Shown here: positions 1-9,375 of the stretch, piece by piece
Layout: each line of letters starts with the position of its first letter
How positions within the stretch are numbered: the stretch's first letter is position 1
Assembly (NCBI GenBank): GCA_003224145.1
Contig: QHYN01000244.1
Coordinates: 1-38,100, forward strand
Source of the DNA: Acidobacteriota bacterium
GTDB lineage: Bacteria; Acidobacteriota; Terriglobia; Acidiferrales; UBA7541
Direction of reading: 5' to 3'
DNA: 38,100 nucleotides
The notes under the pieces: model-generated
Told to the model about the DNA's origin: nothing
The model's database searches: none
Seen by the model: only the letters and a program-made list of their open reading frames with translations
Made by a program: the position numbers and the translations under genes

Positions 1-2
1 CG

Positions 3-1127
3 CTGCGCGCGCTCAACGGCGTCAGCTTTGGCATCAACAGCGGCGAGTGGGTTGCACTCATGGGCCCTTCCGGCTCCGGGAAAACTACGCTCATCAACAT
101 TCTCGGCGGGTTGGACACGTTCACTTCCGGCTGCGTCATCGTTGACGGCGTCGACCTCTCAAAGCTGAGTGAAAGCGAGCTGGTGCGTTACCGAGCCGAG
201 AAAGTCGGCTTCGTTTTCCAGCAGTTTCATCTCGTGCCGTATCTCACTGCCCTCGAAAACGTAATGCTGGCGCAGTATTTTCACAGCGTCACGGACGAAA
301 AAGGCGCCGAGGAAGCGCTGAAGCGCGTGGGCCTGGGCGACCGCCTGACGCATCTACCCGCACAGCTGTCCGGCGGCGAACAGCAGCGCGTGGCCATCGC
401 GCGCGCACTGATCAATCAGCCGAAGCTTATTCTTGCCGATGAGCCCACCGGAAATCTCGACGAGGCCAACGAAACCATCGTCCTCCAGATCTTTCAGGAA
501 TTGCACAATTCAGGACATACGATTCTGATGGTCACGCACGACCCGGACATCGCCCGGCAAGCCGACCGCCGTATCGAACTCGCGCATGGTCACCTGCACT
601 TCGACACGGCGCTGCATGGCCCGAGTCAACCGCTCAATTGTCCGCTGGTAGACACGCCGGACTGTTGCAAGTCTGTTTCGACCGATGACGAAATCCGCTT
701 TGACCATCTGCTCGAGCAGATTTGGGTCTGCGGCGAGGAAGGGAACCCCGCTCAGGTCGAGCGCTTGCGCGCTGCTGGGGCCTCGGGAAAACTTTCGACT
801 GTGCCCGAAGAACCTGCCTCACGAGTTCTCTCGCGCATGGCGGATTTGCATTTGGTCGCGCTGCAAAACGGGGAGGCGCAGCTTACCCCTGTGGGGAGCC
901 AGCGCGCGCGCGATGTGGTGCGCCGCCACCGCCTGGCCGAGCGTCTGTTTAAAGACACGTTTTCTGTCGACGAGACTGAGGCCCACACGCAAGCCTGCAA
1001 GTTCGAGCACATCATCAGCCCGGAACTGGACCAGCGCATCTGCACGTTCCTGGGACACCCGAAGACCTGCCCCCACGGGAACCCCATTCCCCCCGGCGAT
1101 TGCTGCAACGGGAAGCCGAGGGCCTGA
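3..1127 (+). CDS. ABC transporter ATP-binding protein (LolD/MacB-like) fused to a C-terminal DtxR/MntR-like metal-dependent regulator domain; 5' end lies outside the window
   Basis: Walker [10 protein letters not shown], signature [15 protein letters not shown], Walker [14 protein letters not shown]-loop VTHD; C-terminal RHRLAERLF...[38 protein letters not shown] matches the DtxR metal-binding/dimerisation domain. Frame stays open upstream of the listed ATG ([24 protein letters not shown]). Confidence 0.88.
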   Translation: MRALNGVSFGINSGEWVALMGPSGSGKTTLINILGGLDTFTSGCVIVDGVDLSKLSESELVRYRAEKVGFVFQQFHLVPYLTALENVMLAQYFHSVTDEKGAEEALKRVGLGDRLTHLPAQLSGGEQQRVAIARALINQPKLILADEPTGNLDEANETIVLQIFQELHNSGHTILMVTHDPDIARQADRRIELAHGHLHFDTALHGPSQPLNCPLVDTPDCCKSVSTDDEIRFDHLLEQIWVCGEEGNPAQVERLRAAGASGKLSTVPEEPASRVLSRMADLHLVALQNGEAQLTPVGSQRARDVVRRHRLAERLFKDTFSVDETEAHTQACKFEHIISPELDQRICTFLGHPKTCPHGNPIPPGDCCNGKPRA

Positions 1128-1142
1128 CCGACGCCCGAAAAC

Positions 1143-1532
1143 ATGCCGACTCCTCCCGACCCGCGCAAAAAGCCGACCAGCGTCAAGATTCACGTTTCCA
1201 GCGGCGCCGGTGTGGATATCACGTGGGCCGACGGCCACTCGAGCCACTACGAGTTTGCGTATTTGCGCGACGAGTGTCCCTGCGCTACCTGCAATGACGA
1301 GCGCGGCAAGAAGGAAGCCTTCAAGTCCCTTGCGCCGGGGATGGCATCCTCTCCCGCGCTGCCCATGTTCAAGCCCAAGCCACGTGCCAAAGCGGCCACG
1401 CAGGTGGGCAACTACGCCATTCAGATTACCTTCAGCGACGGCCACTCCACGGGCATCTACGCCTACGACCATCTCCGCAGCATCTGTCCCTGCCCGGAGT
1501 GCGCCAAAGCGTTTCGGACCGCCGCTGGCTAG
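1143..1532 (+). CDS. DUF971 (gamma-butyrobetaine hydroxylase-like N-terminal domain) protein
   Basis: ITWADGHSSHYEFAYLRDECPCATCNDER...VGNYAIQITFSDGHSTGIYAYDHLRSICPCPEC. Confidence 0.85.
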   Translation: MPTPPDPRKKPTSVKIHVSSGAGVDITWADGHSSHYEFAYLRDECPCATCNDERGKKEAFKSLAPGMASSPALPMFKPKPRAKAATQVGNYAIQITFSDGHSTGIYAYDHLRSICPCPECAKAFRTAAG

Positions 1533-1681
1533 TTCTTTTGCGCTTGGGCATGAAGTGCTTTCTGCGAGGACTCCGCATCGCACCAATAGTTGGGAACATT
1601 ACGCCGGTTGTGCCATTCCGAGTATTTATGGAATGCTCTGGTCAGATTTGAAAGATCCACACTTTGGGAGCGAGGTGACCT

Positions 1682-2542
1682 ATGGCCTGTGAGCTTCACG
1701 AATTGAAACACGTTCCGCTTTTCGCCCTCCTCGACGACGAAGAAGCCGCCGTTCTTGCGAGCCAGGTCGAATTGAAGCGATTTGCGCCACGGCAGCGCAT
1801 CTACAAAATCGGCGAAACGAGCGGACAGGCGTACGTCATGATCTCCGGGCGAGTTCGCGTCAGTACCGTGGACGAGGATCAGCAGGAAGTAGTCGTCGAC
1901 GAGCCGGGTCACGGTGAGTTTTTCGGGTTCGCCTCCATGCTGGAACAGACTCCTCATCAGACCGAGGCCATCGCCTTGGAAGAAACCGCTTGTTTAGAGG
2001 TTGCGCGGAACGACATCGCGGTCCTCCTCCAGCGCAAGCCCCTCGCCGGCATGGACATGCTCACGGTCCTTGGCAAACAGTTCCATGCCTCGCAGCAACT
2101 CGTGCGCGTGCGCGCCAATCGTCACCCCAACGAAATCATCGAAGGAGAATCCACTCTCGGCGAACGCATTGCCGATTCCGTCGCGCAGTTTGGAGGCTCC
2201 TGGACGTTTATCATCCTGTTTGGGATCCTGGCAACGGCCTACACAGCCGTCAACGTATTCCTGCGCAAGTCCGCCTGGGATCCTTATCCTTTCATTCTTC
2301 TGAATCTTTTTCTTTCGCTGCTCGCGGCCATTCAAGCGCCGGTAATCATGATGAGCCAAAACCGTCAGGACACCAAAGACCGCCTGCGCGGCGAGCTGGA
2401 TTACGATGTCAATCGCCGGGCCGCCTCCGACATTCAGGGACTTTCCCGCAAACTCAATCTCCTTGGTGAGAAAATCGGAGACGTTGAAGACTTGCTGCGC
2501 CAAAAATCGGGCGCTGCCGATTCATCGCGGCGGCCGGCCTAG
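1682..2542 (+). CDS. Cyclic-nucleotide-binding domain protein fused to DUF1003 membrane domain
   Basis: N-terminal cNMP-binding fold (PLFALLDDEEAAVLAS...ISGRVRVSTVDEDQQEVVVDEPGHGEFFGFASML); C-terminal GERIADSVAQFGGSWTFIILFGILATAYTAVN...AWDPYPFILLNLFLSLLAAIQAPVIMMSQNRQ is DUF1003-like. Confidence 0.85.
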   Translation: MACELHELKHVPLFALLDDEEAAVLASQVELKRFAPRQRIYKIGETSGQAYVMISGRVRVSTVDEDQQEVVVDEPGHGEFFGFASMLEQTPHQTEAIALEETACLEVARNDIAVLLQRKPLAGMDMLTVLGKQFHASQQLVRVRANRHPNEIIEGESTLGERIADSVAQFGGSWTFIILFGILATAYTAVNVFLRKSAWDPYPFILLNLFLSLLAAIQAPVIMMSQNRQDTKDRLRGELDYDVNRRAASDIQGLSRKLNLLGEKIGDVEDLLRQKSGAADSSRRPA

Positions 2543-2656
2543 ACAACATCCCGGGGAGCCTGGTTTCAGCTAATCTAGTTGTGCTCTGGCCGCGCAACTA
2601 GACTTCCCGCGTGAAAAATGCGAGCATTTTAGCCTGCAAGCTGGCGAAATCCATAC

Positions 2657-4927
2657 ATGAGCAGCACTCCCATCAGCCCTGCTGCCACGGGCAGCCGGGG
2701 CAACGGCATTCCGCGTGTCATCGTCGCCACGACAGCCCTCCTGACCTTCATTTCGTTCTGGCGTGCCGCGGCCATTGTTTTGAACGACCTCGCCTCCTCG
2801 GCCTACTACGCCGGTGGTGAAGCCGAAGGTTACATTGGAAAGACCGCGCCGTGGTTCATCCTAGCCATCATGCTGTTTTCGTATGCCGTGCGCGCGGTCT
2901 ACGTTGAAAGCTGCAGCATGTTTGTCCGCGGCGGCGTTTATCGCGCCGTAAAGCAATCGCTTGGTGGGGTACTCGCGAAATTCAGCGTTTCCGCGCTGAT
3001 GTTCGACTACATTCTGACCGGACCAATCAGCGGTGTTTCCGCCGGGCAATACCTCGGCGGTCTCCTCAGCGAGCTTTCCCAGCATGCGCATCTGAGCGGG
3101 CCCTTCTCGCCGGTTTCAATCAACGGTATCGCTTCAGGCTTCGCCATCGTGGTCACTTTGTATTTCTGGTGGGAGAACACCAAGGGCATTCCCGAGTCGA
3201 GTGAGAAAGCACTCCAGATCATGAAGCTCGTCACCGTGATGGTGGTGATGCTGGTCGGCTGGTGTGCGTACACCGTCATCGTGCGACACTCCGCGCTTCC
3301 CCCGCTGCCCCAGCCGCGTAACTTGAGACTAAGCCCCAGCGCCCTAGGATGGCTCGCGCACAGCAGCCTCCCGCACATGTTCGGCATCGTCGCCATTCTC
3401 ATCGCCCTGGGCCATTCCGTGCTGGCGATGAGCGGCGAAGAATCACTCGCGCAGGTCTATCGTGAAATCGAAAGTCCCAAGCTTCCGAACCTGAAAAAAG
3501 CCGGGCTCGTCATCTTCGTTTACAGTCTGGTTTTTACGTCCCTGGTTTCCTTTTTTGCAGTGATGATCATTCCGGACGACGTCCGTCAAGGCTTCCTGGA
3601 AAATCTGATCGGCGGATTGGCAATGAACCTCCAGGGGCCGCTGATCGCACGCCTGGTTTTTCATGGGTTCGTGGTCGTGGTAGGCACACTGATTCTCGCG
3701 GGTGCCGTGAATACCGCGATTGTCGGTTCGAACGGTGTGTTGAACCGAGTTTCCGAGGACGGTGTTCTGGCCGACTGGTTCCGGCAGCCGCACCCGCGAT
3801 TCGGAACGAGCTACCGCATCATTAACATTGTCGTGGGCCTGCAGATTCTCACCATCCTCATCAGCCGCGGCCACGTGACTTTCCTCGCGAACCTTTACGC
3901 TTTTGGCGTGATTTGGAGCTTCGCGATGAACGGACTCGCGGTGCTGGTTCTACGCTATACGAGTCCCGGCCAACGGGAATTCCAGGTCCCACTGAACTTC
4001 ACATTCCGGGGCGTTCAGATTCCGGTCGGACTCGGGCTAATCACCTTGACGTTGTTTCTGATCGCCGTCGTAAACCTGTTTACGAAGCCGGTCGCTACGA
4101 TGGCCGGTGGCGTCTTCTCCATCCTGCTTTACGTGGTGTTCACGATCTCGGAACGCCGGAGCAGGCACGGCGGGGCGACTCACGTCGAGATGGACCGGTT
4201 TAACCTCGAATTGGAAAGTGAACTTACACCAGAGGCAGTGGGCGCCCGTCCGGGCAATATTCTCGTGCCAGTGAGCAATCACTACGCGCTTTACCATCTG
4301 GGAAACGTACTGGACCGAATCAAGCCAGGGCGCCGCGATGTCGTCGTGCTCCACGTCCGGCTCTTGCGCCGCTCCGCTTCTGGGGAAAATGAACTCGAGG
4401 CCGATCAACTCTTCGGCAGCATCGAACAACACCTCTTCTCCCAGGCTCTCTCCATGGCAGAGAAGCGCGGCAAATCGATCCGCCTCGCCGTCGTTGCTGC
4501 AAACGATCTGTGGGACGGCATCCTGCGCGCCGCGACCGCCTTGCAATCCAGCACCATTGTTGTGGGACGATCTTCGAAGGAGTCCAACGAAGAGCAGGCG
4601 AGGCAGGTCGGCGAGGCCTGGGAAAAGCTGGGCGATCCGAAGCCGCAGTTCAACCTCGAAATTCACATGCCCAATGGGGACAAGGTCTATAAGGTCCTTG
4701 GCCCTCACGCCCCGAACCTGACGGCGAACGAGGTCAACCTCCTCCACCGGCTATGGCTGCGTTTCAGCGACTCCGTCGCGCCCCTGGAGATGCACCACCA
4801 CGACGTTGTACATTTCGCGTTGGAGGAAGTCCAAAAGGAATTGGACGAGGGGCACGAAGACATTGTCCTTAATCGTCTGCGCGCCCACCTCGAAGCCATA
4901 CAGAAAAAACGCAAGCAACCCTCCTAG
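2657..4927 (+). CDS. APC-family amino acid permease with C-terminal universal-stress-protein-like domain
   Basis: About 12 hydrophobic segments in residues 1-500 (ALGHSVLAMSGEESLAQVYREIE typical of APC), then a soluble GNILVPVSNHYALYHLGNVLD...STIVVGRSSK USP-like tail. Confidence 0.85.
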   Translation: MSSTPISPAATGSRGNGIPRVIVATTALLTFISFWRAAAIVLNDLASSAYYAGGEAEGYIGKTAPWFILAIMLFSYAVRAVYVESCSMFVRGGVYRAVKQSLGGVLAKFSVSALMFDYILTGPISGVSAGQYLGGLLSELSQHAHLSGPFSPVSINGIASGFAIVVTLYFWWENTKGIPESSEKALQIMKLVTVMVVMLVGWCAYTVIVRHSALPPLPQPRNLRLSPSALGWLAHSSLPHMFGIVAILIALGHSVLAMSGEESLAQVYREIESPKLPNLKKAGLVIFVYSLVFTSLVSFFAVMIIPDDVRQGFLENLIGGLAMNLQGPLIARLVFHGFVVVVGTLILAGAVNTAIVGSNGVLNRVSEDGVLADWFRQPHPRFGTSYRIINIVVGLQILTILISRGHVTFLANLYAFGVIWSFAMNGLAVLVLRYTSPGQREFQVPLNFTFRGVQIPVGLGLITLTLFLIAVVNLFTKPVATMAGGVFSILLYVVFTISERRSRHGGATHVEMDRFNLELESELTPEAVGARPGNILVPVSNHYALYHLGNVLDRIKPGRRDVVVLHVRLLRRSASGENELEADQLFGSIEQHLFSQALSMAEKRGKSIRLAVVAANDLWDGILRAATALQSSTIVVGRSSKESNEEQARQVGEAWEKLGDPKPQFNLEIHMPNGDKVYKVLGPHAPNLTANEVNLLHRLWLRFSDSVAPLEMHHHDVVHFALEEVQKELDEGHEDIVLNRLRAHLEAIQKKRKQPS

Positions 4928-4981
4928 AGTGCGGGCAGCGGACCACTCTTTCCCGGCTAGTCTTATTTAGATTAGTCTGAT

Positions 4982-5416
4982 TTAGACTAGTTGCGTGGTG
5001 CAGTGGCCGCAGCGCTTTGCCGCAATCGGAATGGTCATCGCGCACTGCGGGCACTCTTTCGTCGTGGGAGCCGCCGCCACAGCGGGTTTCTTGGTCCAGC
5101 GATTCACCTGCTGCACCACCAGGAAGACAGCAAAAGTTACGATGAGAAAGTTGATCAGGGTATTCAGGAATAGGCCGTAATTGAGCGTGGGCGCCCCCGC
5201 GGCTTTCGCGGCTACCAACGTCACGTAGGTTTTATCCCCTAGATTGAGAAACAACCCGGAAAAATCGACGTGCCCAAGCAGACGGCCGATTGGCGGCATC
5301 AATATATCTTCCACCATCGAAGAAACGATTTTGCCGAACGCCGCACCGATGATCACACCGACGGCCAGATCCACGACGCTGCCGCGCATGGCAAATTCTT
5401 TGAATTCTTTCAACAC
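4982..5416 (-). CDS. mscL: Large-conductance mechanosensitive channel MscL with C-terminal zinc ribbon; GTG start proposed
   Basis: [43 protein letters not shown] is diagnostic of MscL; CPQC-CGHC zinc ribbon at the C terminus; AAAAGGAGAACACAC-GTG gives a good RBS, so the longer 258-aa ORF call is over-extended. Confidence 0.93.
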   Translation of the reverse strand: MLKEFKEFAMRGSVVDLAVGVIIGAAFGKIVSSMVEDILMPPIGRLLGHVDFSGLFLNLGDKTYVTLVAAKAAGAPTLNYGLFLNTLINFLIVTFAVFLVVQQVNRWTKKPAVAAAPTTKECPQCAMTIPIAAKRCGHCTTQLV

Positions 5417-5580
5417 GTGTGTTCTCCTTTTTTCTTTTCGATGAGGCGAGGACGGCCCCAGGTGGATTCCCCGGCCCTGGAGGGGCTGTCTGTACCGGGG
5501 ATTATAGCGGAGAAAAAACGAAAAGCATGAAAGCTGCCCCGATAGGTCTGAGCTGACCTGTGGATTCCGCAGGAAATTGG

Positions 5581-5940
5581 CTAGCGTGGCCGGAAGAAAA
5601 GCGCCGAGCCGATAATCCCCCGCACTGCGAGCACTGCACCTCCAGCCGCGATTATAGGTTCCACCCAGGCAAAGGGCACGCGAGTAATCGCCAGCATCAG
5701 GAGTCCCAGGATCAAGAGAGAAAGCCCGCGCGTCCAATTCTCCCAGCGAGCCCACCACTGCCCCGGCTTATAAAGAGCGCGCAGACCCCATAGAATGAGC
5801 GCGACACTGAGAATCAGCCAGGCCTTGCTGTGCCGGTCCACAAAAATACGCCGGGCCAAAGCGAGCCACGCGACCAGGACACCCAGCAAGAGGAGAATCA
5901 ATTCGATGGTGAACCGCAGCAGGCGCTCGGGCGTGAGCAT
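5581..5940 (-). CDS. Small hypothetical membrane protein
   Basis: 119-aa ORF with 3-4 hydrophobic segments, co-oriented with the downstream mscL and upstream cyclophilin genes. Confidence 0.6.
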   Translation of the reverse strand: MLTPERLLRFTIELILLLLGVLVAWLALARRIFVDRHSKAWLILSVALILWGLRALYKPGQWWARWENWTRGLSLLILGLLMLAITRVPFAWVEPIIAAGGAVLAVRGIIGSALFFRPR

Positions 5941-5952
5941 TGCGGCGGCGCC

Positions 5953-6480
5953 TCAGGCGACGCGTTCGATGCGCAGTTTGTTGATGGTAACGGGAATGCG
6001 CGGCCGGTCGCTCGAATCGCGTGGCACATTCGAAATCTTGTTGGCCACATCCTGGCCTTCCACCACTTCGCCGAAGATGGAATGCCGGTTGTCCAGCCAC
6101 GGCGTAGCCGCCACGGTGATGAAGAACTGGCTGCCGTTCGTGCCTGGGCCCGAGTTAGCCATGGAAAGCATTCCGGCTTTCGAATGCTTCAGCGACGCGT
6201 GAAATTCGTCGGCAAACTTGTATCCCGGGCCGCCCATTCCCGTGCCATTCGGGCAGCCGCCCTGGATCATAAATTGTGGAATCACGCGATGAAAAATCAG
6301 CCCGTCGTAGAACGGCCGTCTTTCTTTCTGCCTGGTCTTTTCGTTTGTAAATTCTTTGGTGCCTTCGGCAAGTCCGACGAAATTGGCAACCGTCTTGGGG
6401 GTCTCTTTTTCGAACAGCCGCACCACGATGTTTCCCTGGGAAGTTTCAAATATAGCGTACGTTCCTGCCGGCCGGCTCAT
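5953..6480 (-). CDS. Cyclophilin-type peptidyl-prolyl cis-trans isomerase
   Basis: [31 protein letters not shown]...[38 protein letters not shown]. Confidence 0.95.
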   Translation of the reverse strand: MSRPAGTYAIFETSQGNIVVRLFEKETPKTVANFVGLAEGTKEFTNEKTRQKERRPFYDGLIFHRVIPQFMIQGGCPNGTGMGGPGYKFADEFHASLKHSKAGMLSMANSGPGTNGSQFFITVAATPWLDNRHSIFGEVVEGQDVANKISNVPRDSSDRPRIPVTINKLRIERVA

Positions 6481-6576
6481 GCGTTCTCCTTGAGTACCGA
6501 ATCATCCTACACGAGCCGTACTGTGCCGCGCCACTTCGCGACCTCATGGGCTTTTCACCTTTTCGAAGGAGATTTG

Positions 6577-7119
6577 TTACCAGCCCTTTTGTTTGCGCAG
6601 CTCCGTGATGTGTGCGGTGTGATGCTTCCCATGCCATTCGTAGAGGAAAAGCAGCCAGTCGACTGTGCGTTCGCCGCTTTCCGGGTGAACGAGGGGTCTC
6701 GCGAATTGCTCCGGTTTCAGAGAGCGCCAAATCCGATCCCATCGTTCATGCACCGTGCTCAGGAGCGTCAGCGATACATCGATCGGCGTGGATCTCGAAT
6801 CGGCCAGCTTGGCCCACGCTTCCTGGTCGTACGGCTTGATCGTCGGCTTGTCTTCCGTGAGCGCCAGCTTCAGCCGGACGTAGGCGTTCAAGTGGCTGTC
6901 TGGGACGTGATGCACCACTTGTCGCACGGTCCAGCCTCCGTCGCGATACGGAGTGTCGAGCTGCACTTCATTCAGGCCTTTCACGGCGGCGCGCAATTTG
7001 GCGGGCGTGGACGCGATCTCGTCGATCGCTTGCTGGCGCCGCCTGGGCGTGACTTGCGCAGCCATTTCAAAATTTCCAATCGGGTAGCGAGGATCCATTT
7101 TGAAATTCTCCGCGGGCAA
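6577..7119 (-). CDS. YfiT-type bacillithiol transferase / DinB superfamily protein
   Basis: YPIGNFEM...GGWTVRQVVHHVPDSHLNAYVRLKLAL...LLFLYEWHGKHHTAHITELRKQKGW. Confidence 0.88.
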   Translation of the reverse strand: MPAENFKMDPRYPIGNFEMAAQVTPRRRQQAIDEIASTPAKLRAAVKGLNEVQLDTPYRDGGWTVRQVVHHVPDSHLNAYVRLKLALTEDKPTIKPYDQEAWAKLADSRSTPIDVSLTLLSTVHERWDRIWRSLKPEQFARPLVHPESGERTVDWLLFLYEWHGKHHTAHITELRKQKGW

Positions 7120-7297
7120 CCACGTTTCTTTGGACTATAGCGGGTCGTGCTCGTGCCGGTCAACGCGGTTTGCGGCAAGAGGCCATTCCAATTTGGCCGT
7201 TCCCCAATTCCAAAACGCGGAAGTGGCGATGTTACAATACCGCCCTCGCTGTATCCGTCGAGGGCCGCCAGGAATCTAACGGCTGGAGAGAAATAGA

Positions 7298-8218
7298 ATG
7301 TATAACGTCGTCATCATCGGCAGCGGTTGTGCTGGCCTCACCGCGGCCATTTATGCTGCGCGTGCGAACCTGAATCCGCTGGTCATCGATGGGCATGAGC
7401 CTGGCGGCCAGCTTTCTCTCACCACCCATGTTGAGAATTTCCCCGGCTTCCCGGACGGTATCTTGGGACCGGAGCTTATCGAAAAGATGCGCCAACAAGC
7501 GCAAAGGTTCGGGGCGGAATTCAAAGCGGGAGCCGTGAACGAGGTTGACTTGCGCCAGCGCCCTTTCCGCATCAACGCCGGGAAAGACAAGTACGAAACG
7601 CAGGCTTTGATAGTCGCCGCCGGCGCCTCGGCCCGTTTGCTCGGCCTAAAGGGGGAGAGAGAGCTGATCGGCCACGGCGTTTCCACCTGCGCGACCTGCG
7701 ACGGCTATTTTTTCCGCGAGAAGCCAATTGCTGTGGTGGGCGGCGGCGATTCCGCGATGGAAGAGTCGAATTTTCTGTCGCGCTATGCCAGCAAGGTCCA
7801 CCTCATTCATCGCCGGAACGAATTTCGCGCCTCGAAGATCATGATCGACCGAGTCAGAAAGAATGAGAAAGTTGAATTTCTCACGCCCTTCGTGGTCGAA
7901 GAGATCCTCGCTCCCAAAGGTCTCGTCGAGGGTGTGCGCGTGCGCAACACTGAAACAAAGGAGGAACGGGAGATTCCCGCCGATGGCGTATTTGTGGCCA
8001 TCGGCCACAACCCGAACACCACTGTCTTCAAAGGCAAACTCGAAATGGATGCAAACGGCTACTTGGTCGCCAAGCACGGCAGCCTGACTTCCGTTCCGGG
8101 TGTCTTCGTTGCCGGTGACGTGCAGGATCACCGCTATCGCCAGGCCGTCACGGCCGCGGGATCGGGTTGCATGGCCGCGATGGACGCCGAAAAGTTCCTG
8201 GAAGAACACAAACACTAG
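7298..8218 (+). CDS. trxB: Thioredoxin-disulfide reductase
   Basis: GSGCAGLTAAIYAARANL (FAD), CATCDGYFF redox motif, GGGDSAMEES (NADPH), GVFVAGDVQDHRYRQAVTAAGSGCMAAMDAEKFLE. Confidence 0.96.
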   Translation: MYNVVIIGSGCAGLTAAIYAARANLNPLVIDGHEPGGQLSLTTHVENFPGFPDGILGPELIEKMRQQAQRFGAEFKAGAVNEVDLRQRPFRINAGKDKYETQALIVAAGASARLLGLKGERELIGHGVSTCATCDGYFFREKPIAVVGGGDSAMEESNFLSRYASKVHLIHRRNEFRASKIMIDRVRKNEKVEFLTPFVVEEILAPKGLVEGVRVRNTETKEEREIPADGVFVAIGHNPNTTVFKGKLEMDANGYLVAKHGSLTSVPGVFVAGDVQDHRYRQAVTAAGSGCMAAMDAEKFLEEHKH

Positions 8219-8321
8219 TGCAGTTCCAACTTGCTGCGGCAAGGACCTTGCAAGGTTAGACCGCCATCTGGATTATGTGGCTAACGAAACAGCAGTCGAA
8301 AATAGTTGGAACGGCACTAGT
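8214..8321. repeat. MITE-like element: 18-bp terminal inverted repeats (17/18) around a 72-nt core
   Basis: Left arm 8214-8231 ACTAGTGCAGTTCCAACT; right arm 8304-8321 AGTTGGAACGGCACTAGT (reverse complement ACTAGTGCCGTTCCAACT); CTAG present at both ends. Confidence 0.6.
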
Positions 8322-8356
8322 TTTCGTTCGGCTTGGGCTGCCATAATTGACGCCGC

Positions 8357-9268
8357 ATGCTCCGGTCGACACTTCTGAAGCTCTCCGAAAGCAAAAAATT
8401 CGCCAATTGGGTCACTTCCAATGGCACGACGCGCCGCATGGCACGCCGCTTTGTCGCCGGCGAAACGCTGGAGGAGGCAATTGCCGCTGCCCGCCAATGC
8501 AATGATGCGGGCATGATGGCCAGCCTCGATTATCTGGGCGAAAATGTTTCCACAACTTCGGACGCGCAGCATTCCCGCGACGCTTACCTAGAAGTCTTTG
8601 AGCGCATCGCCCAGGAAAAGCTTCACGCCAACGTTTCTTGCAAGCTCACCCAACTCGGTCTGGACATCAACCATGAATTCTGTGCCGGCCTGGTGCTCTC
8701 CATCGCGGAGCGGGCTGCCGGTTTCGATAATTTTCTGCGCATTGACATGGAAGGATCCAGCTACACCCAGCGCACCATCGACCTCGTCAAGCGCGTCCGC
8801 GCGCGTAACCCTGCCGTGGGCACGGTGATCCAGGCCTATCTCTACCGGAGCGAGACCGACGTTGCAGACCTATTGGCTTACGGCTGCCGTATCCGTTTGT
8901 GCAAGGGCGCTTACAAGGAACCTGAGGACGTCGCGTTTCCAAGGAAAGCTGACGTTGACGGCAACTTTATTCGATTGATGCAACTGCTTCTTTCCAGCGG
9001 CTTCTACCATGCCATTGCCACGCACGACCCGCGGATGATTGCCGCGACGATTCGCCATGCCGCCGCGAGGCAGATTTCCAAGGACGATTTCGAATTTCAG
9101 ATGCTTTACGGCGTGCGCACCGATCTCCAGCGCCACTTGGTCCGCGATGGCTATCGCGTGCGCATTTACATTCCGTTCGGCAACGACTGGTTTCCCTATT
9201 TCATGCGCCGCTTGGCCGAGCGGCCCGCTAACCTCGGCTTCCTGCTCCGCAATTTCTTCCGCAGGTGA
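8357..9268 (+). CDS. Proline dehydrogenase (stand-alone PRODH)
   Basis: VSCKLTQLGLDI...RIDMEGSSYTQRTIDLV...VIQAYLYRSETDV...RLCKGAYKEP...ATHDPRMI...FQMLYGVR...RVRIYIPFGNDWFPYFMRRLAERPAN. Confidence 0.95.
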   Translation: MLRSTLLKLSESKKFANWVTSNGTTRRMARRFVAGETLEEAIAAARQCNDAGMMASLDYLGENVSTTSDAQHSRDAYLEVFERIAQEKLHANVSCKLTQLGLDINHEFCAGLVLSIAERAAGFDNFLRIDMEGSSYTQRTIDLVKRVRARNPAVGTVIQAYLYRSETDVADLLAYGCRIRLCKGAYKEPEDVAFPRKADVDGNFIRLMQLLLSSGFYHAIATHDPRMIAATIRHAAARQISKDDFEFQMLYGVRTDLQRHLVRDGYRVRIYIPFGNDWFPYFMRRLAERPANLGFLLRNFFRR

Positions 9269-9334
9269 GTCTCAACGTTCTCCCCTCATTGGCTGCAAAA
9301 CGCCCGCCTGGGAAAGGTTCTCACGACTGTTGGC

Positions 9335-9375
9335 GGGAATCGCTACGCCGCCGACCTTCGGCGCTTCGCAATGAC
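9335..9375. repeat. REP-like GTCATTGCGAAGCGCCGAAGG...CGGCGTAGCGATTCCC palindromic sequence overlapping the P450 3' end
   Basis: Minus strand reads GTCATTGCGAAGCGCCGAAGGTCGGCGGCGTAGCGATTCCC, imperfect inverted repeat resembling dispersed GTCATTGCGA... repeats. Confidence 0.4.

Noticed and set aside
685-1692. 335-aa ORF overlapping the ABC-DtxR and DUF971 genes
   Set aside because: Arg/Pro/Ser/Thr-rich shadow ORF in the +1 frame of two well-supported genes; typical of high-GC DNA.
4982-5758. 258-aa version of MscL
   Set aside because: N-terminal extension crosses a TATAAT-like promoter (minus strand, 5501-5506) and a good RBS; the GTG at 5416 matches the conserved MscL N terminus.
5830-7140. 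436-aa plus-strand ORF opposite cyclophilin and the DinB-like gene
   Set aside because: Antisense to two recognisable proteins; no domain identity.
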